Positions 24,429 to 30,385 of a stretch of DNA of 30,385 nt are shown one piece after another; the stretch's first letter is position 1; each line of letters begins with the position of its first letter. The DNA lies in assembly GCA_964448185.1 (NCBI GenBank), contig CAYUVO010000024.1, positions 1-30,385 on the forward strand, in the 5' to 3' direction. The translations under genes and the position numbers were made by a program. Below the pieces are notes generated by a model, which saw only the letters and a program-made list of their open reading frames with translations, was not told where the DNA came from and made no database searches. Source of the DNA: OFTM382 sp964448185. Lineage in GTDB: Bacteria > Planctomycetota > Phycisphaerae > Phycisphaerales > UBA1924.

Positions 24429-26111
24429 ATGACCGCCAAGACCGTCTATCTCGAAACCTTCGGCTGCCAGATGAACGAGCTCGATTCCGAGTTGGTCACC
24501 GCCGATCTCGGGAGGCTTGGCTACACCTTTACGTCCGACGCCGAGCAGGCCGACATCGTGCTTTACAACACCTGTTCGGTCCGCGAGCAAGCCGAGCAAA
24601 AAGTCTGGAGCCGCATCGGCGCGCTCTCCAAACGCAAACTCTCGCAGCCCTCACTCGTCGTAGGCGTCCTCGGGTGCATGGCTGAACGCGACGGCACCGC
24701 TCTGCTCGACCGCATGCCCGCGGTCGATCTGCTCTGTGGCCCAGCCGAACTCGACAAGCTCCCCGAACTGCTCGATAACGCGGTGCGCACCAAGCTCGCG
24801 TTTACCTCTGACGGAAACACCAAAGACACGCCGCCCGTGCGTCACCTCGTCAGCGCCCGGCAAGTAGCGCTCCAAGGCGATGCCTCGCGTCGTTCGGGCA
24901 CGCTCGCTGCTGCGGGCGATCGGCTCGAGATGCTCGATCTTTCGCGCGCGGTCTCGGCGATCGAGCACAACGCCAAACGCTCTGCGTATGTCCGCATCAC
25001 TCGCGGCTGCAACAAGTTTTGCACCTACTGCGTGGTGCCCCACACCCGCGGCGCCGAGGTTCACCGCCCGCCGACGCACATCATTGATGAGTGCAAGCGC
25101 CTCGCCGACGTGGGCGTCGTCGAAATCACGCTGCTCGGCCAGACCGTCAATCACTACCGCTACGAGCACGCTTCGGCCGTCAGCGTCGAGGGCGTGCTCC
25201 AGCCCCAAAAAGGCCGGACGTACAAGGGCAGCCACCACCGCGACGCCTTCGCGGGCGAGAACACCACTACGTTCGCCGACCTGCTCTATGAGATTCACGA
25301 ACAAGTCCCATCTATCCAACGGCTGCGGTTTGTGACAAGCTACCCGCGTGATTTCGGGAACGACGTGCTCGAAGTGATCCGTGATTGCCCGAGGCTGTGC
25401 CGATACCTGCACGTCCCGGCGCAGAGCGGCTCGGACCGCGTGCTCAAGCTCATGAACCGCGGCTACACCGTCGGCGAATACAACGAGTTCATCGACCGCG
25501 CCCGCGAGTTCCTCCATCAGCCCGAGATCGGCAGGCCGCTCATGCTCAGCGGCGACATCATCATCGGGTTCCCCACCGAAACCGATGATGACTTTGCGGG
25601 CACTATCGCGCTGCTCGAAAATGCCCGCTACAAGAGCTGTTTCATCTTCAAATATTCACCCAGGCCGGGGACCGTGGCGTACACCAAGATCCCCGACGAC
25701 GTGCCCGATGCCATCAAACGCGCGCGCAACAGCGAGCTGCTCGCGGTGCAGGCACGCATCAGCGACGAGGTCAGTTGCGAACAGATCGGCAAGCGGTTCG
25801 ATGTGCTCGTCGAGGGCATCAGCAAGAAGGCACGCCGCGCCGACGGGCTCACGCATGGCCAGATCCGCAAAGCCAACGCGGTCGCCCTGACCATCGGAGG
25901 CGGATCGCCGATCAGCTCGCCCCCATCAGTTGATGATGATGATGACGCGAGCGAAACCATCCAACTCTCGGGCCGAACCGATGGCGATCAGATCGTGCTG
26001 TTTGATGCCCCGACCAACCGCGCCGATTCGCTGACGGGCTCGATCGTGAGCGTCCATATCGACAGCGCCGATCGGCTCAGCCTGTTTGGGACGATGGGTG
26101 ATTCGCAGTAA
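24429..26111 (+). CDS. miaB: tRNA-2-methylthio-N6-dimethylallyladenosine synthase
   Basis: 560 residues. The UPF0004 domain has the three cluster-binding cysteines Cys13, Cys49 and Cys83 (ETFGCQMNELDSE, NTCSVREQAE, LGCMAERDG). The radical-SAM domain has Cys194, Cys198 and Cys201 in RGCNKFCTYC. A C-terminal TRAM-like domain follows. MiaB adds the methylthio group at tRNA A37, and NTCSVRE plus GQTVNHY favour MiaB over MtaB or RimO. It is about 90-110 residues longer than usual: there are insertions at about 246-280 and, in the TRAM part, at about 490-525, which contains a run of five aspartates encoded by a GAT microsatellite (25931-25945). It converges on mreD with 17 nt between. Confidence 0.95.
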   Translation: MTAKTVYLETFGCQMNELDSELVTADLGRLGYTFTSDAEQADIVLYNTCSVREQAEQKVWSRIGALSKRKLSQPSLVVGVLGCMAERDGTALLDRMPAVDLLCGPAELDKLPELLDNAVRTKLAFTSDGNTKDTPPVRHLVSARQVALQGDASRRSGTLAAAGDRLEMLDLSRAVSAIEHNAKRSAYVRITRGCNKFCTYCVVPHTRGAEVHRPPTHIIDECKRLADVGVVEITLLGQTVNHYRYEHASAVSVEGVLQPQKGRTYKGSHHRDAFAGENTTTFADLLYEIHEQVPSIQRLRFVTSYPRDFGNDVLEVIRDCPRLCRYLHVPAQSGSDRVLKLMNRGYTVGEYNEFIDRAREFLHQPEIGRPLMLSGDIIIGFPTETDDDFAGTIALLENARYKSCFIFKYSPRPGTVAYTKIPDDVPDAIKRARNSELLAVQARISDEVSCEQIGKRFDVLVEGISKKARRADGLTHGQIRKANAVALTIGGGSPISSPPSVDDDDDASETIQLSGRTDGDQIVLFDAPTNRADSLTGSIVSVHIDSADRLSLFGTMGDSQ

Positions 26112-26128
26112 CCGTGCGGAGCTGAGGC

Positions 26129-26704
26129 TCAGTCATCCCGTCGCACAAAGCCCCGCATCGGCGATGACGACGTAAACGCGAACAGCCGATGCAACGGGTA
26201 GAGCACCACCGACAACGCGAGCGCTGACAACGCGGTATACGCAGAGATCCCCGCGCGAGTCACGAGCTGACTCGTCGGATCCCACACGATCGGATCTCCC
26301 AGCAACCAGCGTGCGGTGAGCATCGCAGCCACCACCGAGTGCGCGATCATCGCCCCGACCACCGACAACACCACCAGCGCGATCGGGTTGCGTTTGATGA
26401 CGAGCCCACGGGCTGCGACGACCGCCTGCGACATCAACAAGCATCCCAGTGCATACGGGCCGAGCACCACCGTCTCCCCGATATAGTCCGTCATCGGGAG
26501 CGAGAACGTCAGATCGAGCAGCACGCCGAGCAGCAAACATGCAAAGGCAGCGACCCGGGGCGGTGCCCACAGAGCCACCCACACTCCCAGGGGTAGCACG
26601 AAGCTCGGTGCCATCGGGGTCGTCCCGATCTGCAACGCCGACCGCAGCCCGAGCTCGACGCCCAGGAGCAACCACGTCATCACCGCGAACATGCCCCAGT
26701 TCAT
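26129..26704 (-). CDS. mreD: Rod shape-determining protein MreD
   Basis: 191 residues, strongly hydrophobic with five or six membrane segments. The LLGVLLDLTFSLPMTDYIGE region resembles the conserved G(L/F)xxDxxxxxxxG segment of MreD. ATG 26704 overlaps the mreC stop (ATGA). It sits third in mreB-mreC-mreD. MreD is an inner-membrane member of the elongasome. No PBP2 or RodA gene follows; the next gene, miaB, is on the opposite strand. Confidence 0.88.
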   Translation of the reverse strand: MNWGMFAVMTWLLLGVELGLRSALQIGTTPMAPSFVLPLGVWVALWAPPRVAAFACLLLGVLLDLTFSLPMTDYIGETVVLGPYALGCLLMSQAVVAARGLVIKRNPIALVVLSVVGAMIAHSVVAAMLTARWLLGDPIVWDPTSQLVTRAGISAYTALSALALSVVLYPLHRLFAFTSSSPMRGFVRRDD

Positions 26705-27630
26705 GGCGCGCCCCCCCCACCGCCCGCGCCAACGCCTGAACTTTCCTGAACCACCCGCAGCATCACCTCACTCACCCGCGAGAGCATCACGCGAGGGCGA
26801 ACCGTAATCACCCGCCGAAGCGGGCTCTGGGGTGCGGGCTCGATATGGACAATCTCGCCGATGACGAGCATCTGCGCATTGGCGGGCCACGAGTCGTCAT
26901 CGAGCCGGACTGTCTGACCGATTTCGAGCCAGTCGTCGATCGACGCCGAGTCATGTCCCGCGAGCTCGGCGGGGTCCTGCACATCACCCATCAGCAATCC
27001 ATCCACACCCGTAGCCCGCAGCAAACACGCGAGCGAACGTGCGGTAGGTGAGGCGGTGTCATCGATCGCGACTCGGCCTCGCACCGCCATTGCGCCGCGA
27101 TCGGTGATCGGTCTGGCCTGACACGTCAGCGTCCCGACACGTTCGACCCGGCCGAGCAACTGCGTGCCGCCAACAACGACGACCGTGTTTACCTCGACCT
27201 GTGAGTTGCGTCCTACGCGGATCGTCAGCATCCCGCTGCTCAGATCGCTCGAACCGCTGATGACCGGAGCGGGCACCTGGCGAACGGGCAGCGAGTTGAC
27301 CGCGACGCCCCGCGAGAGTTCTTCGATGCGTGCGCGCAGCAAGCGGTTCTCTCGCTGCTCACGCCGATAGAGCGTCTGCCACTCCTCAGCCTGCTGCTCC
27401 ATGATCCGTAACTGCTCGGGGACGGCTTCGACCGCTACCGCGGGGCTCAGCCAACTCCCAAAGCTCCGCATCGGTTGTGAAACGGGCGCCTCAGCCACTC
27501 GCACTAGATCCGACATCCAAGTCAGCGGCCCGAGATATCGCAAAGGCACCACCGACATCACCAACAACGCCAGCACCGCGATCGGCAACAATATGGTGTC
27601 CCGCCTACGACCCGAACCCGCTCGTGACAT
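26701..27630 (-). CDS. mreC: Rod shape-determining protein MreC
   Basis: About 309 residues from ATG 27630: a basic N-terminus, one membrane segment (ILLPIAVLALLVMSVVPLRYL), a coiled coil (about 60-105, EQQAEEWQTLYRREQRENRLLRARIEEL region), then a periplasmic beta-rich domain with MLTIRVGRNSQVEVNTVVVVGG and LLGRVERVG, typical of MreC. It links cytoplasmic MreB to periplasmic cell-wall synthases. The C-terminus has a Gly tail (GVGAGGGGGAP). The frame is open to 27729, overlapping mreB; ATG 27630 with GGAG 12 nt upstream, or ATG 27642, are the likely starts. The stop overlaps mreD by 4 nt. Confidence 0.92.
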   Translation of the reverse strand: MSRAGSGRRRDTILLPIAVLALLVMSVVPLRYLGPLTWMSDLVRVAEAPVSQPMRSFGSWLSPAVAVEAVPEQLRIMEQQAEEWQTLYRREQRENRLLRARIEELSRGVAVNSLPVRQVPAPVISGSSDLSSGMLTIRVGRNSQVEVNTVVVVGGTQLLGRVERVGTLTCQARPITDRGAMAVRGRVAIDDTASPTARSLACLLRATGVDGLLMGDVQDPAELAGHDSASIDDWLEIGQTVRLDDDSWPANAQMLVIGEIVHIEPAPQSPLRRVITVRPRVMLSRVSEVMLRVVQESSGVGAGGGGGAP

Positions 27631-27692
27631 GCGTGAACCCATCTCCGAAGTCGGTGACTGCCTCCCCAGGCATGACGTCCAAACCCCCTCGG

Positions 27693-28748
27693 CTAGAGAT
27701 CCATGTCCGATTCGAGCGTGTCTTTCCACATCTCGATGTTCTCAAGAAAGATCGCGGTCCCCCGGGCCACGCACGTCAACGGGTCGTCCGCGAGCACGCA
27801 TTCGAGCCCCGTCGCGTTCTGCAGCACAATCGTCAGACCACGCAGCAACGCCCCGCCACCCGCGAGCGTGATCCCGTTATCCACGAGATCCGCTGCGAGT
27901 TCGGGCTCGGTGCGCTCGAGGGTTCGCATGACGACTTCGATGATCGCGCCCACCGGCTCTTGCAAGGCTTCGCGGATTTCTTCGCTGGTGATGACGGTCT
28001 TGCGGGGCAGGCCGCTAATCATGTCTCGGCCCCGGACCTCCATCGACGATTCCTCGCCGACGAGGGCCGCCGAACCGATCTCGATCTTTACCCGCTCAGC
28101 GGTCTGCTCGCCAATCATCAGATTGTACGTCCGCTTCATGTGGTTGATGATCGCTTCGTCCATGTCGTCGCCCGCGACGCGGACACTCTCGCACACCGCG
28201 ATGTCCGCGAGCGACATGATCGCAACTTCGGTCGTGCCGCCCCCGATGTCCACGATCATGCTCGCGGTGGCTTCGTCAAAGGGCAGACCCGCTCCGATCG
28301 CCGCTGCGACGGGTTCTTCGATCAGGTACGTCCGCTGTGCGCCCGCGAGTTCTGCCGAGTCGTACACCGCGCGCTTCTCGACCGCGGTAATCCCCGACGG
28401 AATCGAGATCACCACCCGCGGCCTGATGAACGAACGCCCATTGACCTTATGAATAAAGTACGCGAGCATCGCCTCGGTGATCTTGAAGTCGCTGATGACC
28501 CCGTCTTTGAGAGGTCTGATCGCCGAGATCGAGCCGGGCGTTTTGCCCAGCATCTCTTTGGCGACCATGCCCACCGCCTGACCGTTCTTGAGCACCTCGT
28601 TGGTGCCCTTGCGGACCGCGACCACGCTGGGTTCGTTGAGTACGATCCCTTGGCCGCGAACCGCGACGAGTGTGTTGCAGGTGCCCAGGTCGATCCCCAT
28701 GTCCACCGTGAACCAGCCACTCATCTTGTCGAGCATGCGTTCAAACAT
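27693..28748 (-). CDS. mreB: Rod shape-determining actin homologue MreB
   Basis: 351 residues with the actin-fold nucleotide motifs: phosphate-1 GIDLGTCNTLVAVRGQGIVLNEPSVV, then PLKDGVISDF, phosphate-2 VDIGGGTTEVAIMSL, and the adenosine motif ITLAGGGALLRGL. The N-terminal MFERMLDKMSGWF is amphipathic and could bind the membrane. It polymerises under the cytoplasmic membrane and directs elongation. DLGTCNT has Cys where Ala is common. It is first in mreBCD, with 454 nt of non-coding sequence upstream. The C-terminus is slightly extended and acidic. Confidence 0.97.
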   Translation of the reverse strand: MFERMLDKMSGWFTVDMGIDLGTCNTLVAVRGQGIVLNEPSVVAVRKGTNEVLKNGQAVGMVAKEMLGKTPGSISAIRPLKDGVISDFKITEAMLAYFIHKVNGRSFIRPRVVISIPSGITAVEKRAVYDSAELAGAQRTYLIEEPVAAAIGAGLPFDEATASMIVDIGGGTTEVAIMSLADIAVCESVRVAGDDMDEAIINHMKRTYNLMIGEQTAERVKIEIGSAALVGEESSMEVRGRDMISGLPRKTVITSEEIREALQEPVGAIIEVVMRTLERTEPELAADLVDNGITLAGGGALLRGLTIVLQNATGLECVLADDPLTCVARGTAIFLENIEMWKDTLESDMDL

Positions 28749-28964
28749 CCAGCAAACGCCTCATCCTGTACAACAAGCCGGCTGGGTCGAAAGCCCAGCG
28801 CAGCGTGAAATAGTCCACAATCCAAGTCCCAACCGCCGAACCATCCATACTCGGCGTACCACTACGTTATCGGCTCTGAGAGCCCACCGCCACCATGCCC
28901 CTCTATATAGACCACGATTCCCATTCGAGCCACCACCACCGGGGCCTGTCTGCCGTTACTTCCA

Positions 28965-29077
28965 CGAGCCCCAAGCGAGAGGCTTGGGCACCTCCACTTA
29001 CCTCGATCGCCGAGCCCCAAGCGGAGCTTGGAGGACAACATCTTCTCTCCCCCGAGCCCCAAGCGGGAGCTTGGGGG
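28965..29077. repeat. Three copies of a short hairpin repeat
   Basis: Copies begin at 28965, 29011 and 29053, each starting CGAGCCCCAAGCG and folding on itself: CCCAAGC/GCTTGGG, CCAAGC/GCTTGG and a perfect CCCCAAGC-GGGA-GCTTGGGG (29057-29076). Spacing is 46 and 42 nt. They lie in the 454-nt gap between mreB and the coiled-coil gene and look like a dispersed REP-type element. No other gene is supported in this gap. Confidence 0.75.
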
Positions 29078-29100
29078 GGACTCTGCCCCCTCAAACAGCA

Positions 29101-29130
29101 AGGAGGACCAGCCCGGGGGCCAGTCCTCCT
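29101..29130 (-). terminator. Terminator-like hairpin of the coiled-coil gene
   Basis: AGGAGGAC (29101-29108) pairs with GTCCTCCT (29123-29130), with an inner GCCC/GGGC stem. It lies 73 nt after the stop of the gene at 29203-30183. On the minus strand only a weak T-rich stretch (TGCTGTTT) follows. Confidence 0.5.
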
Positions 29131-29202
29131 CACCTGTCGCGGTTCGTTGCTCAGCGAGGCCCATCCCCAAGGGATCGACCCCGCCAAGGGAGTTCAGAGT
29201 GC

Positions 29203-30183
29203 TCAGTCGCGGCGTGCCACGGGCTCGCCCTTGCCTGCACGATCAATGAAGATCGGCTCGGCGTCCGGGGAGACCTCGATGACCGGGGGCAGGATCTGGA
29301 TCACCTTGGCTGGTGAAGTCACGCCCATCGCTTTGCCGGCACGCATCATCACGTCCAGCTCGTACTCGGCCTGCTCGATGTAGTCGTTCTCGTCGGTCTG
29401 GCCCGCAAGGGCTGCCAGACGCTGCTCTTGCTCGGCGAGCTTGCTGAGAATCTTGCCCGTGACGTGGTCGAGAGTCTTGGACTCATACCGCCCGAGGCGT
29501 TCGATGTGGTTGTCGCGTTCTTCGAGCAACTCGATGATCCGCTCATTGCGAGCGATCGTGTCGACCTGCTGTTCGATCTGCCAGAGCTGATCTTGCAGCT
29601 CGGATTGCTCGTTCTCGAGTTGCGAGAGCACCGACGAGAGACGCTCTCGCTGCTGACCGAGCAGCGAAACGTCGCGCTCGATCGACCCAACCCGACCGGC
29701 ATGTGCGTCACGCAGCTTGCTGATCCGGTTGGACTCGGCATAACCCTGATCGAGGTCGAGCACCCGCTCGTCGAGCCGGACACGGACGATCGCGAAGCCG
29801 TCGTTCTCAGCCCGGACCTGCTCGGCCTTGGCGATCACGCTGCCCAGTTCGCTCAAGTCGGCCTGCGCAAGCTCCACAACCTTTCGGCTAACCGAAGCCT
29901 CACGCTTCATCTGCGAGAGCTGGTGGTCCAACTCGGTGAGATCCGCACGAACCTCAGCGATCCGCTCGGGATACTGGGCTTCGAGTGATTTGAGCTGAGC
30001 ACGCAGGGCTGCCGGATCACCCACAATCGAGTCGATGCTGTGGTTGACCGCTTGACGGGCCTGTCCGAGGACCGCTCCGACCCGTTCGGGCCCAGCGATC
30101 AGAGCTGCGGGGATGCCGACGATGGCGAGCCCGGTGCCCGCGACCACTGCCAACCGAACGACGTTCTTAACGATGCATGCCAT
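29203..30183 (-). CDS. Membrane-anchored coiled-coil protein, unknown function
   Basis: 326 residues. An N-terminal hydrophobic segment (about 9-30, VRLAVVAGTGLAIVGIPAAL) acts as an anchor or signal. A long coiled coil follows (about 60-270), dense in Glu, Arg, Leu and Gln, reminiscent of PspA/ESCRT-III-like or tape-measure helices in composition only. The tail has a proline/valine segment (VIQILPPVIEV) and ends GEPVARRD. ATG 30183 has a strong AAGGAG 8 nt upstream. Nothing else is seen in the upstream 200 nt except the terminal G-rich stretch. No family is recognised. Confidence 0.85.
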   Translation of the reverse strand: MACIVKNVVRLAVVAGTGLAIVGIPAALIAGPERVGAVLGQARQAVNHSIDSIVGDPAALRAQLKSLEAQYPERIAEVRADLTELDHQLSQMKREASVSRKVVELAQADLSELGSVIAKAEQVRAENDGFAIVRVRLDERVLDLDQGYAESNRISKLRDAHAGRVGSIERDVSLLGQQRERLSSVLSQLENEQSELQDQLWQIEQQVDTIARNERIIELLEERDNHIERLGRYESKTLDHVTGKILSKLAEQEQRLAALAGQTDENDYIEQAEYELDVMMRAGKAMGVTSPAKVIQILPPVIEVSPDAEPIFIDRAGKGEPVARRD

Positions 30184-30360
30184 GATAAAGTCTCCTTAGA
30201 AGCGCTGACCCAGACGACCGTGCCTGTGGTGTGTTCGTTTTCTCAGCCCGGGTTCCGCCCCGGACCTCCGCGAGTTGCCCCTCTGGGCGAGTGCGGTCGT
30301 GTGTCGATGTGTCGTTGGGATCTGAGCCCGGCCGATTGCACACTTCTCAAAATTCGGGCC

Positions 30361-30385
30361 CCCGGGGGGGGCGGGGGGGGGGGCG
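30361..30385. other. G-rich homopolymer stretch at the window end
   Basis: The last 25 bases are almost only C then G, with runs of eight and thirteen or so G. It may be a real GC repeat or a contig-end artefact. Confidence 0.5.

Noticed and set aside
28862..29249. Open frames in the mreB upstream gap
   Set aside because: They run through hairpin repeats on both strands and are low-complexity.
1..30385. CRISPR array, insertion sequence, integrase, rRNA
   Set aside because: No regularly spaced repeats, transposase or integrase motifs, or rRNA sequence were seen.

Overview
The window looks like chromosomal DNA from a planctomycete, most likely of the class Phycisphaerae. The basis is high-GC, housekeeping-rich flanks, a eukaryote-type UDP-sugar pyrophosphorylase (UAP1 fold), small membrane and coiled-coil proteins and a HEAT-repeat lipoprotein with no known function, an mreBCD cluster, and no recognisable phage or plasmid backbone. 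The taxonomic call is inference from gene content; no 16S rRNA is present.

Layout. (1) 1-1178: the 5' part of metH (cut by the window edge), rpmE (L31) and tRNA-Asn(GUU). A 60-nt structured element lies between rpmE and metH. (2) 1406-7950: a visibly AT-richer insert just downstream of the tRNA. It holds a frameshifted PD-(D/E)XK-type nuclease gene, then four overlapping genes that read as a compact Wadjet/MksBEFG-type SMC defence operon: kleisin-like JetA, MukE-like JetB, SMC ATPase JetC and TOPRIM nuclease JetD. This is the most notable system in the window. About 425 nt of probably decayed sequence separates it from the flank. (3) 8376-12705: an APC amino-acid permease facing a haem catalase, then an arsenite methyltransferase. 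(4) 12499-19401, all on the minus strand: rpe; a histidine-phosphatase-fold protein without its catalytic residues; accD; lnt, overlapping accD by 4 nt; a HEAT-repeat lipoprotein; and a pair of membrane/coiled-coil proteins. (5) 19448-26111, plus strand: UAP1-type pyrophosphorylase, alpha/beta hydrolase, MFS transporter overlapping it by 4 nt, trpB and miaB. (6) 26129-30183, minus strand: mreB-mreC-mreD, preceded by three short hairpin repeats, a terminator-like hairpin and a coiled-coil membrane protein. The window ends in a G-rich homopolymer stretch.

How the genes work together. jetABCD should be one translationally coupled unit sensing and cleaving foreign circular DNA. accD (first step of fatty acid synthesis) and lnt (lipoprotein N-acylation) form an envelope-lipid pair that also carries a lipoprotein gene downstream. 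mreBCD directs cell elongation. metH, trpB, rpe and the UAP1-type enzyme are metabolic housekeeping genes. Initiation signals fall into two classes: genes inside operons have GGAG-type ribosome binding sites, while several apparently first-in-operon genes have a TANNNT hexamer 6-7 nt before the ATG and no leader, which suggests leaderless mRNAs.
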